DNA from: Megamerina dolium
Lineage: Eukaryota; Arthropoda; Insecta; Diptera; Megamerinidae
DNA length: 64,000 bases
Assembly (NCBI GenBank): GCA_963854835.1
Contig: OY978525.1
Span: 2,375,501-2,439,500, forward strand
Direction of reading: 5' to 3'
The notes below the pieces were generated by a model. That model ran no database searches and was not told where the DNA came from. It saw only the letters and a list, made by a program, of their open reading frames with translations. Within the stretch, counting starts at the first letter, position 1. Every line of letters starts with the position of its first letter. This document shows positions 24,270 through 36,890 of this stretch, piece after piece. The position numbers and the translations under genes are program-made.

Positions 24270-25320
24270 GACTTTTGTACTGAAGGGGGGAGGCGTGGTT
24301 TTCATCCGACAGCGCCCATTTTCAAATGTACTCGCGTATTAATAAAAAAAAGTAAGTTGGCAAGTTTCTCTCCCATTGAAGAGAACATACTTTTGTATGG
24401 GAATCAGGTGAAGCCTTCATCCGATTGCGCCTACATTGGAATTTCTTAATTTGTGATCGAATTTAATCATATGCACTGAATTTTAGCTTGATAATTTTAT
24501 ATTTTTGTGCACAATTTGTGAAGCCTAAATTTATATGGGAGTTATTCGGCTTAAATTTTAATATATCTATTACTTGATAAATATAATCGTATGTACTAAG
24601 TTTCAGCTTGATAAACTTATATTTTCACTCGCAAAATATGAAAAAGACACCCTCAGCAATATATTTTTGTATGGGAGGCATGTATAATTTTCAGCCGCTT
24701 CTGCTCATTCTCTAATAGATGTATTCTGTGATCAGACTACCACTATACACCAAGTTTTAATTCGATAACTTGAGATTTTCATTTGTAAAATGTGAAAACA
24801 TGCGGTAAACAGTCCACTTTTGTATGGGAGGTAGGAATAGATTTTATCCGTTTAGGCTCATTTTCAGGTGTGTATATTAGTTGTGAAATATAATTGTGCT
24901 TTTTCGTGCGTAAAGTGTAATAACATACATTCGAAAGCATACTTTTGTATGGGAGCTATGCGAAATTTTCATCCAATTATACTAATTTTCGAATATTTAT
25001 ATCAATTCTGTGATAAAACTTCAATATTTTCAGTTTCAGTTCAATTGCTTTTAATTTTCGTCCGTAAAGTGTAATAACATACATTCGAAAGCATACTTTT
25101 GTATGGGAGCTATGCGAAATTTTCAGCCAATTATGCTAATTTTCGAATATTTATATCAATTCTGTGATAAAACTTCAATATTTTCAGTTTCAGTTCAATA
25201 ACTTTTAATTTTCGTCCGTAAAGTGTAATAACATACATTCGAAAGCATACTTTTGTATGGGAGCTATGAGAAATTTTGAGCCGATTGTAATAATTTTTTA
25301 ATATTTATATACATTATGTG
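24270..25320. repeat. Array of ~155-bp repeats with TTTTGTATGGGAG core
   Basis: The core ACTTTTGTATGGGAG recurs at about 24383, 24530, 24665, 24820, 24945, 25098 and 25253. The last three units are 155 bp apart and nearly identical, while the left ones are diverged. The motif matches the core of the ~150-bp HINE repeats, but the HINE ends and microsatellite are not visible here. Confidence 0.8.
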
Positions 25321-26586
25321 ATAAAACTTCACTTTAAATTGATACAATATTTAGCTCCATGCAAAAGAATTGAATTTATCGAATTTTACTTATTCGCTTC
25401 TCCAATGTAACGCCATCTAAAGTTAATTTCTTTTCAAAATTCCTTTTAAGTGAATACATTTATTATTTAAAGCTTTTTCCTTACACTTTATTAAATATGT
25501 ATGCGCTTTTTTCTGTTTTTTTTTTTACTTCTATTTGAAGATTGTGTAAAAAGTTTTCTTACAAGCTGTTGTAATTAAAAATAATGTACGCTGCACTTTC
25601 AATAGCATCAACCATCTTTGTTAAGGGGACATTTTCTCAGATGGGGTTTCTTCGTGTAGATAAGAAATATTTGTAAAAACTCGTAACGATTTCTTAATTT
25701 AACTTTGCATAAGAAGTGCAACAATATAATAACATTTATCATTCAATCTAACTCTTTGATAACAACTAGGATCTGTCATTGACCTATGTCAATAAAAAGA
25801 AAAATAGAAAAACTAGCTTTGTTTCTCTCCCTTGCACTATGTCTCTTTCATATTATAGTATGTATATGCCACATTCAAATTAGCATCAATTGCAAATTTT
25901 TAACAAGCGTGAAAACAAATTTCGAACAACTCAATTTTCATCGTGTACATGATATTCTTCTTTAGCTTTTCTTTCTTTCCTATTATGTCTTTGTTTTTTT
26001 TTTTGTCTTAAACTACACTTTGCAGATTTTTTCTATAGAGTTTCTTCACTTCTAATACCAAAGGACACCTTCTACAAGTTAAATGAGCAACATTTATAAA
26101 AAGTAGGTAGAAGTAGTAATTGTAATAAAGCAACAAGAATAAAAAGGGTGAGTGGGAGTTAAGCAAGTATTTACAGAACAAAAAATAAAACAACAACAAT
26201 GAAACTACTACAACAGAGTTGACATGCAATTCTGTGCACTATAACAGATGTGGGAGCAATTTTAGTATAAAAGACGAGAAGTTTCTCTAAAACAATGTCT
26301 TCTTGTTGTTGTTGTTGTTCTTTCTTTTTCATGTAACAATGGGGTGTGACCAAGTGTTTTACTTTCAACATTTTCTTGTTAATTGTTTGAACATTTTCAA
26401 AATTTTTGCTCTACTTACGATCTGCTTACTTACTCGCTTGTCTTTTGCTGGTAGTTATTGCAAGGTAGTATATGTGGAAGAAAAATGTAAATGGGTGAAA
26501 AATAGAAATAAAAAAAATAAAAAATAAAAATAAAAGAGCAACTTTATATACGAATTGAAGAGTTTATTAAATTATTATATTATATA
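25321..26586. other. AT-rich non-coding stretch
   Basis: No gene. There is a GTT run near 26302-26320, and A-rich sequence at 26500-26540. Confidence 0.5.
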
Positions 26587-26588
26587 TA

Positions 26589-26830
26589 CGGGGGCGGTCC
26601 CAGAACTACCCGACCTGATATATAGATGGCGGCAGTAGTTTGAAAAAAAATTACTTTGGTGAAAAGTGGCAACCTTATAAAACATATGTTTTAAGTTTCA
26701 AGGTTGTCACGTTGTTTAGTATTTTTGTTTTTTTTGGAACCATCGAAAGTTAACGACCTCAATGAATTTGTAAATATGGAAAAAATTTGTCACCGTTATG
26801 TAATTCAATACTTTCATTTGAAAGGTCTAC
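26589..26830 (+). mobile_element. 5' fragment of an irritans-type mariner
   Basis: It begins CGGGGGCGGTCCCAGAACTA after TA at 26587-26588. It runs through the 5' UTR into the first ~18 transposase codons (ATGGAAAAAATTTGTCACCG from about 26777), then stops abruptly at 26830. Its left end is the same as the element at 26900. The rest of the copy is missing. Confidence 0.82.
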
Positions 26831-26890
26831 CAAAGGCTTGTAATCGACGCATACTAACATACAATATGTAAGTAAGTATAAGTATGTGAC
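26831..26890. repeat. 60-bp segment shared with 36831-36890
   Basis: The sequence starting CAAAGGCTTGTAATCGACGC matches the reverse complement of 36831-36890 at all but a few positions. In both places it sits directly outside the 5' end of an irritans mariner, so it is not part of the transposon. Confidence 0.85.
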
Positions 26891-26899
26891 GCGTATATA

Positions 26900-28109
26900 G
26901 AGGGTGGTGCCAGAACTACCCGACCTGACATATAGATGGAGGCAGTAGTTTGAAAAAAAATTACTTTGGTGAAAAGTGGCAACCTTATAAAACATATATT
27001 TTAAATTTCAAGTTAAGAAAGTTAACGACCTCAATGAATTTGTAAATATGGAAAAAATTGGTCACCGTTATATAATACAATTTGAATATTAAAGCCGAAC
27101 TAGATTCCACTCTGGGGGAGTTTGCTCCTTCGTTGACGACCATATAATATTGGGTGGCAGAGTTTAAACGAGGTCGTACGACCTGCCAAGACGAACACCG
27201 TAGTGGTCAATCAATTGAGGTGACCACGTCAGAAACGGTTAAGAAAATCCACAGAAAGGTATTGGATGATCGCCGGCTGAAGGTGCGTGAGCTAGGTGAA
27301 ATTACAGGCTTTTCAAAAAGTACTATATATCATATATTGACCGAAAATTTGGAGATGAAAAAGTTGTGTGTAAGATGGGTGCCGCGTTTGCTCACAATAT
27401 AACAAAAACAACGTCGTGAAGATGTTTCTATAGAGTCTTTAGCGATGTTTCACAGTAATAAAGCCGAGTTTTTGCGTCGATTCGTAATCATGGATGAGAC
27501 ATGGATCCACCACTTCACTCCTGAGACAGAGGAGCAGTCAAAACAGTGGACTGAAAGGGGAGAATCGTGTCCAAAGAAGGCGAAGACAGTTCCATCTGCA
27601 GGCAATGTTATGACGTCTGTGTTTTTGGAATGCATTTGGGATAATTTTTATTGATTATCTTCAAAAAGGAAAAACAATCAACGGCGAGTATTATTATGCT
27701 AATTTGTTGCAGCGTTTAAGTGGTAAAATTAAAGAAATAAGGCCATATTTGGCAAAAACGAAAGTGTTGTGTTCATCAAGGCAATGCACCAGTTCACACA
27801 TCCGCTATTGCGTTGGCCAAAATCAATGAGTTAAAGCTCGAATTGCTTCAGCACTCACCGTATTCGCAAGATTTAGCTTCTTCGGATTATTTTCTATTTC
27901 CAAATTTGAAAAAATGGCTTGATGGTAGAAGATTTGCAAACAATGAAGAGGTGGAGTCTGCGGTAGATGGCTATGTTAATGAACTAGACAGTTCATACCA
28001 TAAACAGGGTAGTGTATAGAGCTAAAAGGAGATTATGTTGAAAAATAAAGAAAAATCTTCCCAAATTTGTTGTTTCCTTTGTTAGGTCGGGTAGTTCTGG
28101 GACCGCCCT
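26900..28109 (+). mobile_element. Irritans-type mariner, non-autonomous copy
   Basis: A 1210-bp element between TA at 26898-26899 and 28110-28111. The terminal inverted repeats of about 25 bp share CCAGAACTACCCGACCT. The right end reads GGTCGGGTAGTTCTGGGACC. The size fits a mariner with small internal deletions. The enclosed gene is inactive. Confidence 0.9.
27048..28048 (+). pseudogene. Inactive irritans-type mariner transposase
   Basis: The start is ATGGAAAAAATTGG at 27048. A small deletion follows, then WVAEFKRGRTTCQDEHRSGQ with the second helix-turn-helix near 27290-27340. The catalytic half shows MDETWIHHFTPETEEQSKQW (first Asp present), KKAKTVPSAGNVM, then an extra T in a T-run near 27622 that shifts the frame into VFLECIWDNFY and a stop. 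Another shift near 27770 precedes codons for HQGNAPVH, where the second catalytic Asp has become Gly. AKINELKLELLQHSPYSQDL and SSDYFLF carry the third Asp position. A ~30-bp deletion near 28007 breaks the carboxyl end (the ancestor ended GDYVEK). The wording is closest to Himar1-like irritans mariners. Confidence 0.88.
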
Positions 28110-28111
28110 TA

Positions 28112-29519
28112 TATATATTATAGTAGATCTGTGTATGTGTATGTGATTCCTATTTTTCATATGCGAAAAACTGTTGTGATCATATTGAGCAGCTCTAATA
28201 TAATTCTATTTACAAATGGCCATCCCTAAAGGATGAGTACATAAATGCAAGTAAAGCTTGCATTGTTTTTTTCCTACATAAATTCATTGCAATATTAATC
28301 ATTTAATATTGCAAATGTCCATCAATTAATGTAAAATAATATTTCATATACCATACTCATACATACATTGATATTATATGTCATTTTCATTTTCATATAC
28401 AATCTATCAACATTGTCTGTACATTTTCAACATTTTATTTACATTCAAACAATATATAATTAAAGGGCAAATATGCATAACAAGAGCATCTACATTAAAT
28501 AAATACCATACATATGATAGAGTTATGCAAATAATAAGTGTACATATACTCCTGCATATGCAATTTATAGGAAAAAAAAAATATTATAATTTTAATTATG
28601 AAGTCGTTGTATAGTCGCTTTTTGCTGGCATTGAAATGCTTTAATTTTGGCATAAAAGTGTTATTAATGAATGCATATTTTAAATGTTTGTATTTTTTAT
28701 TTAATTTTCTGAATTATTGCATATTTTTAGGCTGTTGAAAAAAATGCTTCGTTGCAATCTTAGATCTACTCCACTAAGAGCTAAAGAGAAAGAGAAAAGA
28801 ATAATGACAAATGAAAAAAAAAAACAAAAAAAAAAAAAATGCCATAAAATAATAATCCTCTTTAATCAACCGCAATTAATTTATGAGATTTTTCAAAGTT
28901 TTACCAATAAGTTCGTCTGCGGTTGAGAATCTCAATAAAAGGACTACAATGTTAAATATACACATACAAACTTATATATGTATATGCACACGTACGTCTC
29001 ATATATACGATTTTTTTTACGACGTATTTTAATAACAATAAAACCTATAAAAGCAGTAAAAGTTGAAATAAATAAAAAGAATTTCCTCAAGAAAATGCGC
29101 TATATGCTTTTAGGCGCCAAACAAACAAAAATTCACTATTAGTACTCTTACGCTATATATGTACGAGTATATGCGGTTCAGCCTTTTATTGTCTTGGGAA
29201 TGCTATGCGTAGATGCGTGAGTGATCAAAAAGTGTATTACTTTTATGGAAATTTTTTGTATATATATTTATGTATGTACCGAGTATGTATTTATATCTTT
29301 TAATGAAATGTCACATATAGCATACAAAATATATATATTTAAATACTCTCATTGCTATTGTTAACGCATAAAATGTAAATCTCTTGGCTCGTCAGTGAGT
29401 ATATTTATACAAATATAAGTCATTAATGTAGGTGGTTAGAATAATACTAGTTGCTTTAACTTAAACAACATTTAAATGTTTCATTTTACAATGTTTCAGA
29501 TACAATGTGTAGTTTTTTG
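28112..29519. other. AT-rich non-coding stretch
   Basis: I see no gene or element. A-rich runs occur at 28815-28840. Confidence 0.5.
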
Positions 29520-30290
29520 TAGGTAGGTAGGTTGAGTGGTTGTCTGTCGACGCACCTAGACCTATTAAAGGTTCATTGTGATAACGGGAGTTTTATCCCT
29601 TACCCAATTGGGTCCTCTTTGAGCCAACTTGTGGATTTTAGAAATAACACTAACTTTGTTAGTTATATTTTCGCAACCTCTGAGACGCCACCAAGAAAAG
29701 CCGTTCCGAATGCAGTGAGTCTCTTCTACCCATAGCCTGGCATCCGTACAGGAGATGCTCCACTGTTTCTTCTTCCTCTATCTGTCTTGGCAGCCTCTGC
29801 AGTAGTCTTAAAAAGGTGCCCCTAGTCTATTCGCGTATCTTTCAAGAAGGCAGTGTCCTGTTAGAACCCCAATTGTCATTCTAATGTCCTGCCTGTTCAG
29901 TTTCAAAAGGCCGATTTTAGTCCCGCCTGTAGTCAAAACACCATTCTTGACAATAGAGAGGGCCTCCTTTATGGCTATGACTTCAGCCTGAAATACACTG
30001 CAAAGATCTGGTAGACGGAAGACTACATTGGCGCTTAACGCTTCCGAATATACGCCTCCTCCCACTTGACCCTTCAGTTTGGAGCCGTCCGTGAAAATAT
30101 TGTCTTTGTTCTTGCAGTCCATCCCAGTCGTTATCTCAGTCTTCTATCGTTGGGAATGTTATAGTGAAAGGCTTGTTAAGGAATATTGCCGACGAGTTGC
30201 AATAGTCGGTGGTGCTGGGTATGAATGGAGAATTGTCTAAGATGGATGAGTGGCTAATAGAGAAGATTCCCTAAGGCTTAAGGCCGTTTT
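29520..30290 (-). pseudogene. LINE ORF2 fragment with partial RNase H domain
   Basis: The minus strand encodes the 3' part of a non-LTR retrotransposon ORF2. IFTDGSKLKGQVGGGVYSEA and SVFQAEVIAIKEAL (30100-29940) are the first half of an RNase H domain, with its Asp and Glu. An internal deletion then joins KNGVLTTGGTKIG directly to LLKLNRQDIRMTIGVLTGHC, removing the middle of the domain. Downstream, EEEETVEHLLYGC near 29770-29730 is the remnant of a CCHC-like knuckle with its first Cys lost. The reverse transcriptase and endonuclease parts are absent. The gene is dead. LINEs carrying RNase H belong to clades such as I, R1 and LOA; I cannot choose between them. The 3' boundary near 29520 is approximate. 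Confidence 0.82.
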
Positions 30291-31730
30291 TTGTAAGAGA
30301 AATTCAATTTTCAATACATAGAACATCATTAAGTGATATTAATGGAATCATCAGTGAATTTTTCATTCATTTTTATAATGCTCTTAATAGTTTCTTGCTT
30401 ATAAATTTATATCAAATATTATAAACAATATCTAATAGTTGTTGTTGTAAAGAAAAGTATCACATCTCTTACTTTAAATCACTCAGAATAAATGTTGCAT
30501 TGTTAATTTTAATTCTTATTCCCAACTGTTTGTACTAATTGCAAGTAACCCAATCTATTAGTATATAAATCATTTGTTTTCTTCCAACTGAAATACTACA
30601 AACACACACATATAATATGAGTATAAACTATTTGCATGTATTCCTGTTGATTGGACAAATCTCCAGGTAATAAATTAGGATATATTAATAAGCACACACA
30701 CACACACATACACACACATTGCCTTTTTTGGGGGCATTTCTAACATGAGACATAATATTTTTCATATAAACTATGACTTAGACTATTAATTTGACTTTCA
30801 TTTTCTTAGGTATATATGGAAATTTGTCCATTATTCAAAATTAATTTAAACTTTATACATTCCATTGGTAGAATTTAATATGAACTCTAACCATGTGTAT
30901 GCAGCAAAGGTTAAACGTTATTCAAATGGTAATAATAATTATAACAATATAAATCTGTAAGCTCATTCATTATTATTTTCTTTGTTATACATACATAATA
31001 ACACAAATATATATTTATATATTATATGTAATTATTATATGGTATAATGTTATATAAATATTATTTAATATTTTAATTATTATTTATGATCATTTCAACA
31101 TTTCAAAAGCATGAATTCATACAATTATATACATAATACTACTGCTACGTCATACTTTTACTAAGTAAGTGTGTATTAAAGTATAAAACTGCATTTGATA
31201 TGTATACGTATACAAGTATTTTGTTTATTTGTTATTGTTGCTATTTATTGTTGTCTCTCACACATTTTTTGTTATCATTATATTATTTTTTTTTTTCTGC
31301 CTGATACTATAAATTGAAATATAATTCATTTGCATTTGCATTTCATTATTATTAGGAACTTTATTGAATCGTTATAAATCAGTGTTCATACAATATTGTT
31401 TATTTTTTTTTTTACAAATAATTAAATACATTTTTACATATTTATTTATAGTCAATGTACAAGTACATATGTATTTATATCAATTTGTTATGAAATTATT
31501 TAATTAGTGCCAAATGATACTATAGAATCAACCAGCTAGTTAATTAACAAATCGGCCTAATTGCAATTGAATAGTGATAATTTTGCAAAAAATCAAAATT
31601 ACAAAATTACAAAATTATATTCTGATGGCTGGTAGTGATTTCAAAATAGTGGTTCCCAATATTATGGCCCAAAAAAAAAAAATATACAAGTCTTCACCAT
31701 TTATTTATGAGCATTAGAATTGAAGTATTA
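30291..31730. other. AT-rich non-coding stretch with CA repeat
   Basis: A (CA)n run interrupted by AT lies at 30693-30718. No gene is visible. Confidence 0.5.
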
Positions 31731-33290
31731 TGCACTTTTTTCCAAACCTAGTATACTCTTCTACAAACTAATTTCAATATTTTATACAGCAAATTCACTT
31801 TTTTATAAACCAAATATACTTTTTTATATATCAAATAAACTTACACACCTAATTCATTGTCTTATAAACCAAATTATTAATTTTTAAGATCAAATTCAAC
31901 ATTTACAAATGTTTTTCTTTTTTTTGCAAACCAAATTATTCTTAAATTTAAGAATCGCTATAACTCATTGAATACATAGAGGGTGATCAAGGTAATGCAC
32001 AGCTATTCGTGGTATAGATGTAATTAGAAAAAAAAAATTAAAATTAAAAAAAAAAATAATAATAATAATGATAACTAAAAAACTCTGATAAATATTTTAC
32101 TAATAAAACTATTATCTTAAACGATTTGTCAAAGCCCACTAACATTGATCGTATAAATATTTTGAAACATACAATTTTAGTTTTTTAGTCTTTTAAACAA
32201 AAATATGTTAAAAATGACGTTTTAACAATTCATTTTGATTCAATACATCAAAGCATTTTTTTTTAATAAAAATTGAATAAATGGTAGATATTTTTCAACA
32301 CCTAAAAGAATGCAATGCAAAGTGTCAAGAATTGGGGGAAATTGTATTTTTTTTAATTAAGAAAATTTCAAAAATTTTGAAAATTTCTAAACAAAAGATT
32401 TCTAATTTCAAAAGAAAACCCACATAATGATTGTCTTTATAAATATTTTCTAAAATTGAAGAGTCTTTGAAAATAATCAAACTAAAATATTACTAGTCTC
32501 AAAGGAAATTGGTTTTTATAATATTTCTTTGACCAAGAATTTTCAAAATTAAAATGTTTTGGAAAGTAATGAAACTAAAACTTGACTAATTTCAGGGGAG
32601 AATTACTTTTATGGTATTTTAAATAAAAAATTTTCAAAATTGAAAATAATATTACAAAATTGTGATATTTCCAAAAAATATTTTTTCAATATAGTTCATA
32701 ATATAATATTCACCGAGATTTTTTGATATTAGAATTTGATACCTGAATTTCGAAACTCAACTTTAAATTTGTTTATTTTTTTTTAACCAAAACTTATACT
32801 AAAGATTTTTTTTCACCCTAAATGTATGCAGAAATTTAGAGAAATTCATTAAAGTAAAAAAAATCGAAATATATTTATTAATATCATTTTTATGCCAAAA
32901 CTAAAATATTTCAATAAAAATACTTTCTTTTTTTCCAAATAATAATTGAGTTCTTATGACCTTAATATCCATTAGAAAATATACGTTTATTTTTTTGGTA
33001 AAAATTGCTTCTAAAAATTTTTTATCATCTCAAAAGTATGCAAAAATGTAAATAAAATTAATAAAAATTCGGAAAATTTGAAATATACCTTTGATAATAT
33101 CACTATTATTCCAAAATTTAAAGATTTCAGTAAAAAAATTTAAGTTTTGTGAAACCCATTTTTTTTAAAATTTGCGAAGGAACTTACTCACCCTAAAAGT
33201 ATAGAATTGTAAAGAAAATATTCCAAAACTAAAGCATTATAATTCCAAATTTCATGATTTTATTTTTGTATTATCAGTGTCGGTGCACCC
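31731..33290. repeat. Highly degenerate AT-rich tandem repeats
   Basis: From 31740 to about 31930, phrases like AACCAAATATACTTTTTTAT recur every few dozen bases. From about 32200 to 33250, phrases such as CACCCTAAAAGTAT and AAAATTTTGAAAATTTC recur at irregular spacing. The array is very AT-rich and non-coding, and monomer length cannot be set by eye. Confidence 0.4.
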
Positions 33291-35523
33291 TGTATAATTT
33301 TAATACGTGATATACTTTTTGCTCGATTTGCTAATTTCAACAAAGTTTTTATTTAACAATTTGTTTATTGTTATTATGTTGCTATTGTTTTATAATATTA
33401 TTATTTTTTTTTTTTTTATAATTTTGAATAAATCTAAAAAAAAAATTGTAAATTTATATGCGCCTATATGTGTGTGCTAAGCCTATAGTAGGTAGATATT
33501 TATGTGAAAATTAAGTAAAAATTGATATAAATCAACTAAGTTGCACGATATTTGTATATTACATATGTATATACATATTTGTATATAGTATACATATGTG
33601 TTTATGCATAGATACATATATACATATGTGTATTTATGATGAAAATATGAATACACAAATTGTAATAAAATTATAAAACTTTGTTTGCTTTGAAGCAATT
33701 TATTGAATTGGTTTTCACTTTTCGTTCATTTCATATATTCTTGATAATTTTCAGTTTTCTACATTTTCTGCTAGTCACTCCATTGAGGCAATAAATAAAC
33801 GATAAACCGAAATGAGTTCTCACTTTAATTTGATGATTTATTTACATATCTTACCCACTACCACTGCCAATGGCATGGCACTATTTGCTTAGCCACTTCT
33901 TCTACAGTGAGTGAAATATGTAAGTTATTGTTTTTTTTTCGTTCGTTTGTTTGTTTGTTTATTTTTTCTTTTGTGGGTGTATATACATATATATATATAT
34001 ATATTTATATTTTACCTCTGCCCTTCTTTATATGTATGTAATATACATATGTGCATTCATTGAGGGAACATAAAATTTCACTTACCATAATAAATTTGCT
34101 TGAAGACTGTGTAAACAAAATCATTCGCTTTCTTTCAATTTAACACATACATATTACATGTAAATTTCATATATGTACTACTACATATGTACATATATGA
34201 TACAATATAACAACAAGAACTTTTGGACTTATCCATTCACTAATGTTCATATAATGCCGAAGTTATGTTTATATACTTTTATCAGTATGTATAAACATGT
34301 ATCCGGATGTATGTATATATGCAAAACAATTTTATATTTTTGCACGTTCTAAATGTGCATCATTTCCGAAAATATTATACTATGCGAGTACGTTTGATTA
34401 TGTGAAGATAACTATATTTTCATTCATATACTCGTATGTAGTATTTAATAAGTTTTAAGAAATTGTTTAGGCAATATTTTGCACGTATAAGCATTTGCTT
34501 ATATTGATAAATGCATACTCGTATATATAAAGGGTCATATTTCGATGTTTCTGACGATTGTGTCTTGCTCAAAAGTAATTCACTTAAATTCCATGGCCAA
34601 CTTAAAATCTACCCATAAAAGAATGAACTTAAAAATACCTAAAAATCGACGATGCAATCACTGAACCAAGCAATGAATGATTTCGCTATATGTTTGAATT
34701 CAATCAGACTTTTTATTTTTTAATTTTCTCTAGTATTTAGTGGACATGTGAAAAGAACTATTCCACTATATAGTATATATTGTATAAATATCAGTATTAT
34801 ATGCGCACAAAGTAGTTAAAATATTTGAAGATTATAGCTTAAAATGGAAAATGTCACAATGCGAACGCATAAAACAAATATCAAATCATTTAAATCAACA
34901 GCACGATTTGACAAATGTGCCAACTACAAAATATGTACCAAACATATACTGTATTATATATTGTACACACATACATTCATACATCTATGTTATAGTCAGA
35001 TATATGCAACACATATAGTTGCTAGATATGTTATATATATATCTACAATGCCAAAAGAAGATGTGCAACTTGCCAAAAAAAAAAAAAAACAGAAATGTAT
35101 GTACGAGTATATCAATGAATGTGGGTGCTCATATGTAGTCATATGTATGCTTACATGCATACAATTCTAAATACATAGAAAATGTCAATAGCCCAATTCG
35201 AACAGCACATGACTTACGAGCAAACAACAAGTATTATAATAGTTCACTGACATTCATAATACACTTACTTAACTTATGACCCACAAAAAAAAAAAAAAAG
35301 TCACAAATATATTGCAAATAGTATGTAGTAGTAGTAGTTTCATACTCTTAGTATGTATATACATGCTAGTTAATGGAAAATATTCTTAGAATGAGTGTAG
35401 TTGCAACATCCTAAATATAATTTATGTTATGTATATACATTCATTTATGTACATACGATCAGAAATATCATAGTCTATATCACATATAAATTTTATTATG
35501 GTAAACATCACTAGAGTCGCATA
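33291..35523. other. AT-rich non-coding stretch
   Basis: There are many TACATATGTATAT-type alternating pyrimidine-purine runs (for example 33545-33640 and 33985-34010) and A runs near 35076 and 35286. I see no gene. Confidence 0.5.
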
Positions 35524-35525
35524 TA

Positions 35526-36823
35526 CGAGGGCTGTCCCAGAACTAACCGCCTCAACAAAGAAAACAACAAATTTGGGAATTTTTTTTTTTTTATTTCTCA
35601 ACATAATCTCCTTTTAGCTGTATACATTTTTCCCAGTGATATTCTATAGCTTCGATACCCTATTTATGGTATGAAGTGTCTAGGTCGTTAAAATAACCAT
35701 CTACCGCAGACTCCAACTCTTCATTGTTTTCATATATTCTATCAGCAAGCAATTTTTTCAAATTTGGAAATATAAAATAATCTGAAGGAGCTAAATCTGG
35801 CGAATAAGGTGCATGCTGAAGCAATTCGAGCTTTAACTCATTGATTTTGGCCATCGCAATAGCGGATGTGTGAACTGGTGCATTGCCTTGATGAACACAA
35901 CACTTTCGTTTTTGCCAAATATGACCTTATTTCTTTAATTTTATCACTTAAACGCTGCAACAAATTAGCATAATAATACTCGCCGTTGATTGTTTTTCCT
36001 TTTTGAAGATAATCAATAAAAATTATCCCAAATGCATTCCAAAAACACAGACGCCATAACATTGCCTGCAGATGGAACTGTCTTCGCCTTCTTTGGACAC
36101 GATTCTCCCCTTTCAGTCCACTGTTTTGACTGCTCCTCTGTCCCAGGAGTGAAGTGGTGGATCCATGTCTCATCCATGATTACGAATCGATGCAAAAACT
36201 CGGCTTTATTACTGTGAAACATCGCTAAAGACTCTATAGAAACCTCTTTACGACGTTGTTTTTGTTCTATTTTGAGCAAACGCGGCACCCATCTTACACA
36301 CAGCGTTTTAATCTCCAAATTTTCTGTGAATATACGATGTGTAGGACTTTTTGAAATGCCTGTAATTTCACCTAGCTCACGCACCTTCAGCCGGCGATCA
36401 TTCAATGCCATTTTTTGGATTTTCTTAACCGTTTCTGTTGTGGCCACCTCAATTGGTCGGCCACTACGGTGTTCGTCTTGGCAGCTCGTACGACCTTGTT
36501 TAAACTCTGCCATCCAATATTTTCTGGTCATAAACGAAGGAGCAGACTCCCGCAGAATCTAGTTCGGCTTTAATATTCGTTGGACTGAGACCTTTCGAAT
36601 GAAAGTATTGTATTACATAACGGTGACCAATTTTTTCCATGTTTATAAATTCACTGAGGTCGTTAACTTTCGATGGCTCCAAAAAAAAAAAATACTAAAC
36701 AACGTGGCGCCTTGAAACTTAAAACATATCTTTTGTAAGGTTTCCACTTTTCACCAAAGTAATTTTTTTTAAACTACTGCCGCCATCTATATGTCAGGTC
36801 GGGTAGTTCTGGGACCGCCCTCT
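35526..36823 (-). mobile_element. Irritans-type mariner, second long copy
   Basis: The element is in reverse. The 3' end at 35526 reads CGAGGGCTGTCCCAGAACTA after TA. The 5' end at about 36823 reads GGTCGGGTAGTTCTGGGACC on the plus strand. At about 1.3 kb it is full length for mariner. It lies next to the 60-bp flank that also precedes the element at 26900. Confidence 0.9.
35591..36640 (-). pseudogene. Inactive irritans-type mariner transposase
   Basis: The minus-strand ATG at 36640 starts MEKIGHRYVIQYFHSKGLSP and NIKAELDSAGVCSFVYDQK, then shifts frame near 36530. It continues as WMAEFKQGRTSCQDEHRSGR, LKVRELGEITGISKS (second helix-turn-helix), and MDETWIHHFTPGTEEQSKQW with the first catalytic Asp. 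The same extra T as in the copy at 27048 shifts the frame after GNVMASVF near 36050. The same later shift and the same Asp-to-Gly change (HQGNAPVH, about 35880) follow. YSPDLAPSDYFIFPNLKKLL keeps the third Asp. A stop after DTSYHK near 35662 and the end GDYVEK at 35591 complete it. Apart from these shared lesions it is nearly full length and less deleted than its sister. Confidence 0.9.
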
Positions 36824-36830
36824 TTGTACG

Positions 36831-36890
36831 CCCACATACTTACACTTACTTACATATTGTATGTTAGTATGTGTCGATTACAAGCCTTTG
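36831..36890. repeat. 60-bp mariner flank shared with 26831-26890
   Basis: Reverse complement of the segment at 26831 with only a few differences. It lies just outside the 5' end of the mariner at 35526-36823. Confidence 0.85.
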
